Part shown: piece after piece, positions 17,018 through 26,410 of the stretch
Position numbering within the stretch: the first letter of the stretch is position 1
How the letters are laid out: every line of letters begins with the position of its first letter
Assembly: GCF_014204865.1 (NCBI RefSeq)
Contig: NZ_JACHMG010000001.1
Span: 6,598,501 to 6,662,500, forward strand
DNA length: 64,000 bases
Source of the DNA: Amycolatopsis jiangsuensis
GTDB lineage: Bacteria > Actinomycetota > Actinomycetes > Mycobacteriales > Pseudonocardiaceae
Direction: 5' to 3'
Translations under genes and position numbers: made by a program
Notes under the pieces: generated by a model
Seen by the model: only the letters and a program-made list of their open reading frames with translations
Database searches by the model: none
Told to the model about the DNA's origin: nothing

Positions 17018-18147
17018 CCGATCCCGGTACGGATCCCCTGCCCGTCACCGGTGCGTGGCGGGCAGGGGATCCACCCGGGCGGCGGCAGTGGTTCACCGGC
17101 CCCGGCGCGCTCGCGCTGGAGGCCGGCGGAACGCTGCCCGGCTACACCCTCGCGTACGAGACCTGGGGCACGCTCGCCCCGGACGCGTCCAACGCCGTGT
17201 TGATCGAGCACGCGCTCACCGGCGACAGCCACGTCGCCGGCCCGGCCGGCCCCGGCCACCCCAGTCCCGGCTGGTGGGACGGCCTGATCGGACCGGGCAA
17301 GGCCTTCGACACCGACGCCCTGTTCGTCGTCGCGGCGAACGTGCTCGGCGGCTGCCAGGGTTCCACCGGACCGGCCTCGCCCGATCCGGACGGCCGTCCG
17401 TGGGGCAGCCGCTTCCCGGTGGTCACCGCCCGGGACCAGGTACACGTCGAGGCCGCGCTGGCCGACGCGCTGGGCATCGAACGCTGGGCCGCGGTCGCCG
17501 GAGGTTCGATGGGAGGGATGCGAACTCTCGAATGGGCGATTTCGCATCCCGAACGGGTGGCCTCGGCCCTCGTCGTGGCATCGACCGCGCGGGCGTCGGC
17601 GGAGCAGATCGCCTGGGCCGCGCCCCAGCTGCACGCGATCCGCGCCGATCCGGGCTGGCACGGCGGCGATTACTACGCGGCCGCACCGGGTGCGGGCCCG
17701 CACCGTGGACTGGGGGTGGCGCGGCGGATCGCGCACGTGACCTACCGCAGTGAGGCCGAACTGGCCCGCCGGTTCGGCAGCCGTCCACAGGACGCCGAGG
17801 ATCCGCTGCGCGGCGGCCGGTTCGCCGTCGAGTCCTATCTGGACCACCACGCGGACAAGCTGGCGCGCCGGTTCGACGCGGGCTCCTACGTGGTGCTCAC
17901 CGAATCGATGAACACCCACGACGTGGGCCGCGACCGGGGCGGGGTCGCCGCCGCGCTGGGCCGGATCACCGCGCGGGTCGCGGTCGCCGGGGTGGACAGC
18001 GACCGGCTCTACCCGCCGTACCAGGCCGACGAGATCGCCGCGGGCACCGGCGGCACGGCCGCCGTGGTGACCTCGCCTTACGGCCACGACTCGTTCCTGC
18101 TGGAGACCGGCCAGCTCGCCGCCGTCGCGAAGAGTCTCCTGGGCTGA
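17014..18147 (+). CDS. metXA: Homoserine O-acetyltransferase
   Basis: This 377-residue alpha/beta-hydrolase-fold enzyme starts at GTG 17014 inside the metY stop. The nucleophile elbow is AVAGGSMGGMRTLEWA (Ser about residue 164). The lid is inserted in the middle of the protein. The catalytic Asp (AVAGVDSDRLYPP, about residue 330) and His (SPYGHDSFL, about 356) lie near the C-terminus. ALTGDSHV and GGCQGSTGPAS are further MetX hallmarks. It acetylates homoserine with acetyl-CoA to make the substrate for the co-encoded MetY. The first 40 residues ([20 protein letters not shown]) look like a slightly extended N-terminus. A perfect 17-bp hairpin immediately follows. Confidence 0.94.
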   Translation: MTDPGTDPLPVTGAWRAGDPPGRRQWFTGPGALALEAGGTLPGYTLAYETWGTLAPDASNAVLIEHALTGDSHVAGPAGPGHPSPGWWDGLIGPGKAFDTDALFVVAANVLGGCQGSTGPASPDPDGRPWGSRFPVVTARDQVHVEAALADALGIERWAAVAGGSMGGMRTLEWAISHPERVASALVVASTARASAEQIAWAAPQLHAIRADPGWHGGDYYAAAPGAGPHRGLGVARRIAHVTYRSEAELARRFGSRPQDAEDPLRGGRFAVESYLDHHADKLARRFDAGSYVVLTESMNTHDVGRDRGGVAAALGRITARVAVAGVDSDRLYPPYQADEIAAGTGGTAAVVTSPYGHDSFLLETGQLAAVAKSLLG

Positions 18148-18150
18148 ACG

Positions 18151-18195
18151 CCGTACAGGCCTCCTTCAGTGCTTTTCCGAAGGAGGCCTGTACGG
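18151..18195. terminator. Perfect 17-bp bidirectional terminator
   Basis: CCGTACAGGCCTCCTTC (18151-18167) pairs without mismatch with GAAGGAGGCCTGTACGG (18179-18195), with an 11-nt loop containing TTTT. It fills the 56-bp gap between the convergent metX and lipase genes, so it can end both transcripts. Confidence 0.88.
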
Positions 18196-18203
18196 ACGGG
18201 AAA

Positions 18204-19019
18204 TCAGCCGAGTGCCGAGGTGAGCGGCGTGTAGTAGCCGCCGCGCTGGCCGGCCGCGGTCGGGTGGTAGGACTCGTCGACCGGGTAGGTCAGGCTGTGC
18301 AGGTAGTCACTGGCCGAGGAGCAGATGTTGTGCCCGTCGAAGTCCGAACGGACGTCCACGAACTGCGCACCCGCCGCCGAGGCCCGTGACGAGAGCACCG
18401 AGGCCAGCGTGTCCGCGCCGGAGTTGATCGCGGACCGCTTCGCGTCGCTCAGCCCGACGTTGCACGAACCCGGCACGGTGTAGAAGCGCGGGTAGGACAG
18501 CACCACGAGCTTCGCGTCCGGCGCCTTGGACTTGACCGCGGCGTAGACCTTGTCCAGCAGCGCCGGCAGGGTGTCCTGGACGTAGCTCTTGGCCGTGTTC
18601 ACCCGGTCGTTGCAGGCGTCGTCCCCGTTGAGGGTGCACGTGGTGATCACGTCGGTGAAGCCCGCGTCGTTGCCACCGACGGTCAGCGTGACCAGCGTGG
18701 CGTCCGAGGGCATCGAGTCGATCTGGGTCAGCACGTCCCCGGTCTTGGCGCCCGAGCAGGCGAGGAAGGTGAACGTGGTGCCCGAATGGGCGTTGGCGTA
18801 CAGCTGGCCGTAGGCGTTCGCGCTGCGTTTGCAGCCGCCCGAATCGCCGTAGTCCCCGGCCCCCACGCCGGAGGAGTAGGAGTCGCCGAGTGCGACGTAA
18901 CTGGTGGCCTCCACGGCGTTCGCGGTGCTCGCGAAGCCGAGTGAGGTGAGCAGAGCGACCCCCAGGGCCGCGCACATCCGGAGGATGTTTCGTGATGGTG
19001 GACGAGTGGCAGCAGCCAT
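18204..19019 (-). CDS. Secreted SGNH/GDSL lipase-esterase
   Basis: This 271-residue exported hydrolase has a signal peptide over about residues 1-36, with hydrophobic core ALGVALLTSLGFASTANA. The catalytic blocks are in order: GDS motif with the Ser nucleophile in YVALGDSYSSGVGAGDY (about residue 47), oxyanion residues including VGGNDAGF, and the Asp-His dyad in DESYHPTAAGQ (about 248-258). Six cysteines fit three disulfides, as in the Streptomyces extracellular lipases of this family, and the mature length (about 235) matches them. It should act on esters or phospholipids outside the cell. It is monocistronic, bounded by a perfect terminator on one side and the divergent TetR gene on the other. 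Confidence 0.9.
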   Translation of the reverse strand: MAAATRPPSRNILRMCAALGVALLTSLGFASTANAVEATSYVALGDSYSSGVGAGDYGDSGGCKRSANAYGQLYANAHSGTTFTFLACSGAKTGDVLTQIDSMPSDATLVTLTVGGNDAGFTDVITTCTLNGDDACNDRVNTAKSYVQDTLPALLDKVYAAVKSKAPDAKLVVLSYPRFYTVPGSCNVGLSDAKRSAINSGADTLASVLSSRASAAGAQFVDVRSDFDGHNICSSASDYLHSLTYPVDESYHPTAAGQRGGYYTPLTSALG

Positions 19020-19135
19020 GGGTCACTCCTGTCGTGACAACTTGACGAGCTAAAGCAATACCAGGCGCAATCCCCACGGGGCACCCCAGAACAGCCAGTG
19101 ACTCCAGTTGGCCCAAGCAGGAAGTCGTACCGGAA

Positions 19136-19166
19136 GTTAGCGCTCGCTAACCAGCCGCCCTACTAT
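19136..19166 (+). promoter_or_regulatory. TetR operator and promoter, leaderless start
   Basis: The palindrome GTTAGCGCTCGCTAAC (19136-19151; 7-bp arms) overlaps a TTAGCG -35 candidate (19137-19142). A good -10, TACTAT (19161-19166), lies 18 bp further on, which puts the transcript start at or next to the ATG at 19173. It resembles the two operators before accD, so the TetR probably represses itself. Confidence 0.7.
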
Positions 19167-19172
19167 TGCCGG

Positions 19173-19763
19173 ATGCCGGCGAATCCCACCCCACTCGTGC
19201 AAGGCGAGAAGGCGAACAGGCGGGAACAGATCATGGCGGCCGCCGCCGAACTGTTCGCCCACCACGGGTTCCACGGGGTGGGCATCGACGACATCGGCGC
19301 GGCGGTCGGCATCTCCGGACCCGCGCTGTACCGGCACTTCCGCAGCAAGGACGCCATCCTCGGGGAGATGCTCGGCTCGATCAGCCACTTCCTGCTCGAG
19401 GGCGGCACGGCGCGGGCGGACGCCGTCGGCACGTCCGGTGAGCTGCTGGCCGAGCTGGTCCGGTTCCACGTCGACTTCGCGCTCGAACATCCGGCGCTGA
19501 TCACCGTGCAGGAGCGCAACCTCGCAAACCTGACCGACAGCGACCGCAGGCAGGTGCGGGCCCTGCAGCGGCAGTACGTCGAGGTGTGGGTGCGGGCGAT
19601 CCGGGCCGCGGTGCCGAAGCTCGGCGAGCGCCAGGCCCGCTCGTCCGCACACGCCGTGTTCGGCTTGATCAACTCGACGCCGTACAACCGCCATCTCGGT
19701 GACGGGGAGCTGGCCGATCTGCTGTGCCGCCTTGCGCTCGGTGCGCTTTCCGCGGCGGGCTGA
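19173..19763 (+). CDS. TetR-family repressor of the adjacent acyl-CoA carboxylase operon (BkaR-like context)
   Basis: This 196-residue regulator has an N-terminal HTH: REQIMAAAAELFAHHGFHGV, then GIDDIGAAVGISGPALYRHF (about residues 33-52), a standard TetR recognition unit. An alpha-helical ligand domain follows (about 70-196). I start at ATG 19173 because a TACTAT -10 sits seven bases upstream and the operator lies just beyond; the in-frame upstream sequence would run through both. By position beside MCC-type carboxylase genes it parallels the mycobacterial BkaR regulator of branched-chain keto-acid genes. The ligand is unknown; an acyl-CoA would be the natural guess. The same palindrome precedes accD. 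Confidence 0.87.
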   Translation: MPANPTPLVQGEKANRREQIMAAAAELFAHHGFHGVGIDDIGAAVGISGPALYRHFRSKDAILGEMLGSISHFLLEGGTARADAVGTSGELLAELVRFHVDFALEHPALITVQERNLANLTDSDRRQVRALQRQYVEVWVRAIRAAVPKLGERQARSSAHAVFGLINSTPYNRHLGDGELADLLCRLALGALSAAG

Positions 19764-19817
19764 GCACCCGGATCCGGGGTATCCCCACGAGTGCCGGTGC
19801 TGGTGTTTGATAGGCAC

Positions 19818-20315
19818 GTGACCCCGGATCGGAGCGAGGACGAGCAGCGGCTCGTGGAGAAGGCGCAGCGCGCGCTCGTCGCCATCAGCCTGGGCGAGGA
19901 CGGCGGGGCGCTGGAGGAGATCACCCCCTCCGAAGGCGGGCCGGACGCCCGCGCCGAGGAGACCAAGGCGCTGATGATGCTGCTGTTCGGGGAGTGCAGC
20001 GCGATGGTGTCCACCCTCGGCGACGGCGGCACCGCGCCGGTCAAGGTCCAGGTCTTCGACGAGGCGGGGGAAGAGGTCTCCATCGACCAGGCCGACCCGC
20101 CGGTCCGCACCGCCGTGCGCACGCTGCTGGCGCAGGTGCACGGCAACAGCACCGCGGCGCGTGAACAGGTCGAGATCGCGCTGGCCAGCGCCGCGCCGGA
20201 CGAGGTGGAGAGCCTGCTGCTGCAGGCCCTGCGCTGGACCATCCGGCTGTCGGCGGAATGCCTCGAACGGGACCTTCCGGTCGCGCCCTGGATCTCCGAC
20301 GCCGTCTCCGGCTGA
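19818..20315 (+). CDS. Acidic hypothetical protein between the TetR and accD
   Basis: About 165 residues from GTG 19818 (alternative GTG 19791, nine residues longer, no better ribosome-binding site). It is acidic and helical, with no membrane segment or signal, and has mostly ordinary composition: EDEQRLVEKAQRALVAISLG near the start, ETKALMMLLFGECSAMVSTL in the middle, and ALRWTIRLSAECLERDLPVA near the end. I do not recognise the family. A TTTGAT sequence six bases before GTG 19818 could be the -10 of a leaderless transcript. It follows the TetR gene by 54 bp in the same direction and could be its operon partner, but the accD operators lie further downstream, so it is probably not part of that operon. 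Confidence 0.65.
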   Translation: MTPDRSEDEQRLVEKAQRALVAISLGEDGGALEEITPSEGGPDARAEETKALMMLLFGECSAMVSTLGDGGTAPVKVQVFDEAGEEVSIDQADPPVRTAVRTLLAQVHGNSTAAREQVEIALASAAPDEVESLLLQALRWTIRLSAECLERDLPVAPWISDAVSG

Positions 20316-20475
20316 GGCTTCCGGTCGCACCTGCCGGGACGGCGAAGGCGTGTCCGAGGTAAACCCCCTGTTCGAGCGGTGGTCCGCTCGCTCTGTTCGG
20401 CAACGCTGATCGGCCGTGACCGGACCGGCCTGACCCGCCTGGGCGCGCGGCGATCGGGCCGGACTGGACACCCGC

Positions 20476-20519
20476 GTTAACGGCCACTAACATCGCCGGT
20501 GGAGTTAACGACCGCTAAC
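20476..20519. promoter_or_regulatory. Double TetR operator upstream of accD
   Basis: Two 16-bp near-palindromes, GTTAACGGCCACTAAC (20476-20491) and GTTAACGACCGCTAAC (20504-20519), have centres 28 bp apart and end 16 bp before the accD ATG. With the site at 19136 they define GTTARCGNYCRCTAAC. Their position at the promoter start suits repression of the whole carboxylase operon. Confidence 0.75.
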
Positions 20520-20535
20520 GTCTCGACGGGGAGTC

Positions 20536-22149
20536 ATGGACACGCCGGTACTGCGCAGTTCCGCGGATCCGCACAGCGAAACCTTCACCCGCAGCGTCAC
20601 CTCGCACGGCGAGCTCGTCGAGGACCTGCGCAAGCGGCTGGCCTCGACCCGGCTCGGCGGGCCGGAGAAGTCCCGCACGCGGCACGTCGAGCGCGGCAAG
20701 CTGCTGCCGCGCGACCGGGTGGACACCCTGCTGGATCCGGGTTCGCCGTTTCTGGAGCTGTCGCCGCTGGCCGCGAACGGGTTGTACGACGACGAGGCAC
20801 CCGCGGCCGGGATCATCACCGGTGTCGGGCGGGTCTCCGGCCGCGAATGCGTGATCGTGGCCAACGACGCCACGGTCAAGGGCGGCACGTACTACCCGAT
20901 GACCGTCAAGAAGCACCTGCGCGCGCAGGAAGTCGCGCTGCACAACAACCTTCCGTGCATCTACCTGGTCGACTCCGGTGGCGCGTTCCTGCCGCGGCAG
21001 GACGAAGTGTTCCCGGATCGTGAGCACTTCGGCCGGATCTTCTACAACCAGGCGACCATGTCCGCGCGCGGAATCCCGCAGATCGCCGCGGTGCTGGGCT
21101 CGTGCACCGCGGGCGGCGCGTACGTGCCGGCGATGAGCGACGAAGCGGTGATCGTGCGCAACCAGGGCACGATCTTCCTCGGCGGCCCGCCACTGGTGAA
21201 GGCGGCGACCGGGGAGGTCGTCACGGCCGAGGAGCTGGGCGGTGGCGACGTGCACTCCCGCCAGTCCGGGGTCACCGACCACCTTGCCGACGACGACGCG
21301 CACGCGCTGCGCATCGTCCGCGACATCGTGTCCACGCTCGGCCCGCGCACCCCGCGGCCGTGGGACGTGCTGCCGGTCGAGGAGCCGGCGGCCGACCCGC
21401 GTGAGCTGTACGGCGTGGTGCCCACCGACTCGCGCACGCCCTACGACGTGCGCGAGGTGATCGCCCGGATCGTGGACGGCAGCCGGTTCTCGGAGTTCAA
21501 GAAGGAGTACGGCGCCACGCTCGTCACCGGGTTCGCGCACATCCACGGGCACCCGGTCGGCATCATCGCGAACAACGGCGTGCTGTTCGCCGAGTCCGCG
21601 ATGAAAGGCGCGCACTTCATCGAACTGTGCGACCGGCGTTCGATTCCGTTGGTGTTCCTCCAGAACATCACCGGCTTCATGGTCGGCAGGGCGTACGAGG
21701 CCGGCGGGATCGCCAAGCACGGCGCGAAGATGGTCACCGCGGTGGCCTGCGCCCGGGTGCCGAAGTTCACCGTGATCATCGGGGGTTCGTTCGGTGCCGG
21801 CAACTACTCGATGTGCGGCCGGGCGTACTCGCCGCGGTTCCTCTGGATGTGGCCGAACGCCCGGATCTCGGTGATGGGTGGCGAACAGGCGGCCTCGGTG
21901 CTGTCCACCGTGCGGCGGGACGCGATCGAGGGCCGCGGCGATGAATGGTCCACTGAGGACGAAGAGACTTTCAAGGATCCGATCCGCGCGCAGTACGAGG
22001 AACAAGGCAGCCCGTACTACTCCACCGCGCGGCTGTGGGACGACGGCGTGATCGACCCGGCGGACACCCGCACGGTGCTCGGGCTTGCCCTGTCCACCGC
22101 GGCCAATGCGCCGCTGCCCGAGGTCAACTACGGCGTTTTCCGGATGTGA
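20536..22149 (+). CDS. accD1: Acyl-CoA carboxylase beta subunit, methylcrotonyl-CoA carboxylase type
   Basis: This 537-residue carboxyltransferase subunit moves CO2 from carboxybiotin to an acyl-CoA. Its two crotonase-like halves are visible. The N-half has [20 protein letters not shown] and the acyl-CoA oxyanion Gly region [19 protein letters not shown]. The C-half has [20 protein letters not shown] and [20 protein letters not shown]. The stretch [19 protein letters not shown] is characteristic of MCC-beta rather than propionyl-CoA carboxylase, which points to 3-methylcrotonyl-CoA and leucine breakdown. The stop overlaps the ATG of the alpha subunit (22149). Two operators precede the gene. 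The layout matches mycobacterial accD1-accA1-fadE19. Confidence 0.92.
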   Translation: MDTPVLRSSADPHSETFTRSVTSHGELVEDLRKRLASTRLGGPEKSRTRHVERGKLLPRDRVDTLLDPGSPFLELSPLAANGLYDDEAPAAGIITGVGRVSGRECVIVANDATVKGGTYYPMTVKKHLRAQEVALHNNLPCIYLVDSGGAFLPRQDEVFPDREHFGRIFYNQATMSARGIPQIAAVLGSCTAGGAYVPAMSDEAVIVRNQGTIFLGGPPLVKAATGEVVTAEELGGGDVHSRQSGVTDHLADDDAHALRIVRDIVSTLGPRTPRPWDVLPVEEPAADPRELYGVVPTDSRTPYDVREVIARIVDGSRFSEFKKEYGATLVTGFAHIHGHPVGIIANNGVLFAESAMKGAHFIELCDRRSIPLVFLQNITGFMVGRAYEAGGIAKHGAKMVTAVACARVPKFTVIIGGSFGAGNYSMCGRAYSPRFLWMWPNARISVMGGEQAASVLSTVRRDAIEGRGDEWSTEDEETFKDPIRAQYEEQGSPYYSTARLWDDGVIDPADTRTVLGLALSTAANAPLPEVNYGVFRM

Positions 22150-24155
22150 TGAGCGTGTCCGACGGTTCTTTGTTCACCACTGTCCTGGTCGCCAACCGCG
22201 GCGAGATCGCGGTCCGCGTGCTGCGTTCCCTGCGCGAGCTCGGGATTCGTTCGGTCGCGGTCTACAGCGACGCGGACGCCGACGCCCGCCACGTGCGGGA
22301 GGCCGACACCGCGGTGCGCCTCGGTCCGGCCGAAGCGGCGAAGAGTTACCTGTCGATCCCGGCGATCGTTGCGGCCGCACGGGAAACCGGCGCGCAGGCA
22401 GTGCACCCTGGCTACGGCTTCCTCGCCGAGAACGCGGCGTTCGCGCGCGCGTGCCAGGAGGCCGGCCTGGTCTTCATCGGCCCTCCGCCGGAGGCGATCG
22501 AGAAGATGGGCGACAAGATCCGGGCCAAGGCCACGGTGTCCGCCGCCGGCGTTCCCGTGGTACCCGGAGCGTCCGATGTGGACATTCCGGAAGGCGGGTT
22601 CGCCGAGGCGGCCGCGCGGGTGGGCTATCCGCTGCTGCTCAAGCCGTCCGCGGGCGGTGGCGGCAAGGGTATGCGGCTGGTGCACGAGGAGTCCGAACTG
22701 GACGCCGCGGTGGAGTCCGCCCGCCGGGAGGCCAAGGGTTCGTTCGGGGACGACACGCTGCTGATGGAGCGGTTCGTCACCACTCCGCGGCACATCGAGA
22801 TCCAGGTGCTGGCCGATGCGCACGGCACGGTGCTGCACCTCGGCGAACGCGAGTGCAGCCTGCAGCGGCGGCACCAGAAGATCATCGAGGAGGCGCCGTC
22901 GGTGCTGCTCGATGAGGGCACCCGGGCGAAGATGGGCGCCGCGGCGGCGGAAGCCGCTCGTTCGGTCGGCTACGTCGGTGCCGGCACGGTGGAGTTCATC
23001 ATGTCCGCGCGCAACCCGGACGAGTTCTTCTTCATGGAGATGAACACCCGGCTGCAGGTGGAGCACCCGGTCACCGAAATGGTGACCGGACTGGACCTGG
23101 TCGCCTGGCAGGTACGGGTGGCCGCCGGGCAGCCGCTCACGCTGGCGCAGGAGGACGTGCGGCTCGAGGGGCACGCGATCGAAGCCCGGGTCTACGCCGA
23201 GGATCCCGCGCGGAGTTTCATCCCGACCGGGGGCACGGTGCTGTCCGTGCACGAGCCGTCCGGCGAAGGTGTGCGGGTGGACTCGTGGATGGCCGACGGT
23301 GCGGTGATCGGCACGAACTACGATCCGATGCTGGCCAAGGTCATTGCCTACGGTCCGGATCGCGCGGCCGCACTGCAGAAGCTCGATCGGGCGCTGGCCG
23401 GGACGGCCCTGCTGGGGGTCGGCACGAACCTCGCGTTCCTGCGTGCGTTGCTCGCCGACGAGGACGTGCGGGCCGGACGGATGGACACCGAACTGGTCGA
23501 CCGTCGACTGTCCGAATTGGTCTCCTCGGCGGTGCCGCCGGAGTTCTTCGTGGCCGCTGCAGTGGATCGGCTGCTGTCCCTGCAGCCCTCGGGTGACGTC
23601 GTGGACCCGTGGGAGGTGCCGTCCGGCTGGCGGCTCGGCAGCCCCGGCGGAGTGGTGTTCCGCTTGCGTACGGGGGAAACCCAGGCGGTGGTCCGGGTGA
23701 CCGGGACACCGTCGGCGGCCTCGGTCCAGGTGGAGGACGCCGCGCCGGTCGAGGTCTCCGCGAGCCGGAGCGGGGGTCTGCTCGAGGTCCGCCGCGCCGG
23801 CGGGATCGAGCGGTACCGGCGGGCGGACGGTCCGGAAAGGACGGTCTGGTTGTCCCGTGAGGGACGGGCTTGTGCGTTCGCCGACCAGGAGGTCTCGCTG
23901 TCCGCGCGCGGCGAGGCCGCCGGGGCCGGACCGGTGAAAAGCCCGATGCCGGGCACCGTGCTGGTGGTGAAGGTCGCCGAGGGCGACGTGGTGAGCGCCG
24001 GGACGCCGTTGCTGGTCGTCGAGGCGATGAAGATGGAACACACCGTGACCGCGCCGATCGACGGCGTGGTGAGTGAACTGCCCGCACGCGTCGGAGCGCA
24101 GGTCGCACTGGACGAGACGCTGGCCGTGGTCAGCGCCGCAGAGGAGAAACCGTGA
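22149..24155 (+). CDS. accA1: Acyl-CoA carboxylase alpha subunit (biotin carboxylase plus BCCP)
   Basis: This 668-residue protein starts at ATG 22149 in the overlap with accD (TGATGA). The biotin carboxylase domain (about 10-455) opens [20 protein letters not shown]; its ATP-grasp glycine loop is [13 protein letters not shown], with [19 protein letters not shown] marking the active site. A middle BT-like region (about 480-590) links to the C-terminal biotinyl domain, where biotin is attached to Lys of EAMKMEH (about residue 630). It carboxylates its own biotin with ATP and bicarbonate and hands it to AccD1. Its stop overlaps the GTG of the acyl-CoA dehydrogenase (24152), so three enzymes are translated in chain. 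Confidence 0.94.
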   Translation: MSVSDGSLFTTVLVANRGEIAVRVLRSLRELGIRSVAVYSDADADARHVREADTAVRLGPAEAAKSYLSIPAIVAAARETGAQAVHPGYGFLAENAAFARACQEAGLVFIGPPPEAIEKMGDKIRAKATVSAAGVPVVPGASDVDIPEGGFAEAAARVGYPLLLKPSAGGGGKGMRLVHEESELDAAVESARREAKGSFGDDTLLMERFVTTPRHIEIQVLADAHGTVLHLGERECSLQRRHQKIIEEAPSVLLDEGTRAKMGAAAAEAARSVGYVGAGTVEFIMSARNPDEFFFMEMNTRLQVEHPVTEMVTGLDLVAWQVRVAAGQPLTLAQEDVRLEGHAIEARVYAEDPARSFIPTGGTVLSVHEPSGEGVRVDSWMADGAVIGTNYDPMLAKVIAYGPDRAAALQKLDRALAGTALLGVGTNLAFLRALLADEDVRAGRMDTELVDRRLSELVSSAVPPEFFVAAAVDRLLSLQPSGDVVDPWEVPSGWRLGSPGGVVFRLRTGETQAVVRVTGTPSAASVQVEDAAPVEVSASRSGGLLEVRRAGGIERYRRADGPERTVWLSREGRACAFADQEVSLSARGEAAGAGPVKSPMPGTVLVVKVAEGDVVSAGTPLLVVEAMKMEHTVTAPIDGVVSELPARVGAQVALDETLAVVSAAEEKP

Positions 24156-25312
24156 TCGACTTCCGGCTGGACGAGGAATACGAAGCGCTTCGCAAGACCG
24201 TCGAGGACTTCGCGAACACCGAGGTCGCGCCGGTGATCGGGCCGCTGTACGAAAAGGAAGCCTTCCCCTACGCCCTGGTCGGCAAGATGGGCGAGATGGG
24301 CTTGTTCGGGCTGCCCTTCCCGGAGGAGTTCGGCGGGATGGGCGGGGACTACTTCGCCCTGTGTCTCGCGTTGGAGGAACTGGCCCGGGTCGATTCGTCC
24401 ATGGCGATCACCCTGGAGGCCGGCGTTTCCCTCGGGGCGATGCCGATTTACCGCTTCGGCACGCCGGAGCAGAAGCAGCAGTGGCTGCCCGCGCTGTGTT
24501 CCGGCGAGGCGCTCGGCGGCTTCGGCCTGACCGAACCGGGCGGCGGCTCGGACGCCGGGGCCACCCGCACCCGGGCCCGGCTCGACGGCGGCGACTGGGT
24601 GATCAACGGCAGCAAGGCGTTCATCACCAACTCCGGCACCGACCTCACGCGGCTGGTCACGGTCACCGCGGTGACCGACGTGATGGAGAACGGCCGCAAG
24701 GAGATCTCCGCGATCATCGTGCCGTCCGGCACACCGGGGTTCGACGTGGCGCCGAAGTACTCGAAGGTCGGCTGGAACTGCTCGGATACCCATGAACTGT
24801 CCTTCTCCGACGTCCGGGTGCCCGAGGAGAACCTGGTCGGCCAGCGTGGCCGCGGTTACGCGCAGTTCCTGTCCATTCTGGACGAAGGCAGGGTCGCGAT
24901 CGCCGCGGTGAGCGTGGGTCTGGCCCAGGGCTGTGTGGACGAGTGCCTGCGGTACGCGAAGGACCGGGTCGCGTTCGGCCACCGGATCGGCGAGTACCAG
25001 GCGATCCAGTTCAAGATCGCGGACATGGAGGTCCGGGCGCACACCGCGCGCCTTGCCTACTACCAGGCGGCGTCGAAGATGCTGCGGGGCGAGCCCTTCA
25101 AGAAGGAAGCCTCCATCGCGAAGCTGGTCGCGTCGAACGCGGCGATGGACAACGCCCGCGACGCCACCCAGGTCTTCGGCGGCTACGGGTTCATGAACGA
25201 ATCGCCGGTCGGTCGCTTCTACCGGGACGCGAAGATCCTGGAGATCGGCGAGGGCACCAGCGAGGTGCAGCGGATGCTGATCGCCCGGCACCTGGGCGTC
25301 GGCGCGGCCTGA
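24152..25312 (+). CDS. Acyl-CoA dehydrogenase, short/branched-chain type with Glu at the MCAD position
   Basis: This 386-residue FAD enzyme starts with GTG in the accA stop. ACAD landmarks: [20 protein letters not shown] (about 127-146), [54 protein letters not shown], and the C-terminal [20 protein letters not shown]. The Glu in GEGTSEVQ is the MCAD-type catalytic base. In isovaleryl-CoA dehydrogenase that position is Ala/Gly, and the base sits in a LDLER-type motif; here the equivalent is LDEGRVAIA with Gly. So despite the leucine-type carboxylase next door, it should be a general short/branched-chain dehydrogenase (AcdH or FadE19-like). It is the last gene of the operon under the double operator. 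Confidence 0.9.
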   Translation: MIDFRLDEEYEALRKTVEDFANTEVAPVIGPLYEKEAFPYALVGKMGEMGLFGLPFPEEFGGMGGDYFALCLALEELARVDSSMAITLEAGVSLGAMPIYRFGTPEQKQQWLPALCSGEALGGFGLTEPGGGSDAGATRTRARLDGGDWVINGSKAFITNSGTDLTRLVTVTAVTDVMENGRKEISAIIVPSGTPGFDVAPKYSKVGWNCSDTHELSFSDVRVPEENLVGQRGRGYAQFLSILDEGRVAIAAVSVGLAQGCVDECLRYAKDRVAFGHRIGEYQAIQFKIADMEVRAHTARLAYYQAASKMLRGEPFKKEASIAKLVASNAAMDNARDATQVFGGYGFMNESPVGRFYRDAKILEIGEGTSEVQRMLIARHLGVGAA

Positions 25313-25422
25313 CACGGCTTTTCCGTGGTCGTGGGCCGTTCACGGACGTGGATCAGCTCGCGGACCTCGGCGGCTCGCGACGTCCGGCGAGTGGTCCGGG
25401 CTGGCGTCACCGGCCGATCCGG

Positions 25423-25455
25423 CGCACACTGTTGACCCAACGCCAACAGTGTGCG
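25423..25455. promoter_or_regulatory. 12-bp perfect inverted repeat upstream of the SDR gene
   Basis: CGCACACTGTTG (25423-25434) and CAACAGTGTGCG (25444-25455) are perfect inverted arms around 9 bp. TTGACC, a possible -35, lies in the left half. The repeat ends 19 bp before the SDR ATG, a usual operator position. It could instead end the upstream operon, but it has no U-tract and is 110 bp beyond that stop. Confidence 0.65.
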
Positions 25456-25474
25456 GCACCCGGAGGAGGAGCTC

Positions 25475-26338
25475 ATGGCCAGGCAACCGCGTTCGCTCGC
25501 CGGCAAGGTCGTCGTCATCACCGGCGGAGCGCAGGGCATCGGCGCGGCCACCGGGACCGCGCTGCACCGGCTCGGCGCGCGCGTGGTGCTCGGCGACCTT
25601 GATCAGGTGCGGGCCGAGAAGACCGCCGACGAACTGGGACCCGACGTGGTACCGCTGCCGCTCGACGTCACCGACACCGCGGCGTTCACCGCCTTCCTGG
25701 ACGAGGTCGAGCAGCGGGTCGGCCCGATCGACGTGCTGATCAACAACGCCGGCATCATGCCGCTCGCGCTGCTCGAGGAGGAGGACGACGCGACCACCCG
25801 GCGGATACTGGAGATCAATCTGCACGCGGTCGTGCACGGTACCCGGGAAGCGGTGCGGCGGATGAAGCCGCGGCGCAGCGGGCACATCGTGAACCTCGCG
25901 TCGATCGCGGGCAAGTCCGGCTTCGCCGGCGCGGCCACCTACTGCGCGAGCAAGCACGCCGTGGTCGGGCTGTCCGAGTCCGTGCACCTGGAACTGCGGG
26001 GCAGCGGAGTCGACGTGTCGTGCGTGCTGCCCGCGGTGGTGCGGACCGAGCTGGCGTCCGGGCTGGGGGAGGCGCGGTTCGTCAAGTCGGTCAAGCCGGA
26101 GGACGTCGCCGCGGCGATCGTGGACGCTCTCCGGTATCCGAAGTTCGACGTGTTCGTGCCGAAATCGCTCGACCTCACCGGCCGGTTCACCCGGCTCTTC
26201 CCGCGTTCGGCGGCGGAGTGGTTCATGCGTGCGCTGGGTGGTGACCGGCTGTTGTCCTCGGCAGTGCATTCGCCTGCCAGGGCGGAGTACGAGAGCCGTG
26301 CCGCCCGCAGTGCCCCGGCGTCCGATTCGCGGGAGTAG
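25475..26338 (+). CDS. Short-chain dehydrogenase/reductase
   Basis: This 287-residue protein starts at ATG 25475 behind a strong GGAGGAGG. Classical SDR elements are present: cofactor motif TGGAQGIGAA (about 18-27), NNAG (about 92-95), catalytic Ser in VNLASIAGKSG (about 142), and YCASK (Tyr about 155, Lys about 159). The residue after strand 2 is Asp (GDLDQVRAEK), favouring NAD(H) over NADP(H). A C-terminal extension of about 60 residues with KFDVFVPKSLDLTGRFTRLF resembles actinobacterial SDRs acting on lipids or steroids. A 12-bp inverted repeat lies just upstream, but no regulator gene is adjacent. The PhaC-like hydrolase begins 72 bp downstream and may be co-transcribed. Confidence 0.85.
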   Translation: MARQPRSLAGKVVVITGGAQGIGAATGTALHRLGARVVLGDLDQVRAEKTADELGPDVVPLPLDVTDTAAFTAFLDEVEQRVGPIDVLINNAGIMPLALLEEEDDATTRRILEINLHAVVHGTREAVRRMKPRRSGHIVNLASIAGKSGFAGAATYCASKHAVVGLSESVHLELRGSGVDVSCVLPAVVRTELASGLGEARFVKSVKPEDVAAAIVDALRYPKFDVFVPKSLDLTGRFTRLFPRSAAEWFMRALGGDRLLSSAVHSPARAEYESRAARSAPASDSRE

Positions 26339-26410
26339 CGGTGGTGTGTTGAAGCCGCGCTCGCCGGCACGGCAAGATGCCTGGAGACGACGAGTCCCAG
26401 GAGGCGCGAC

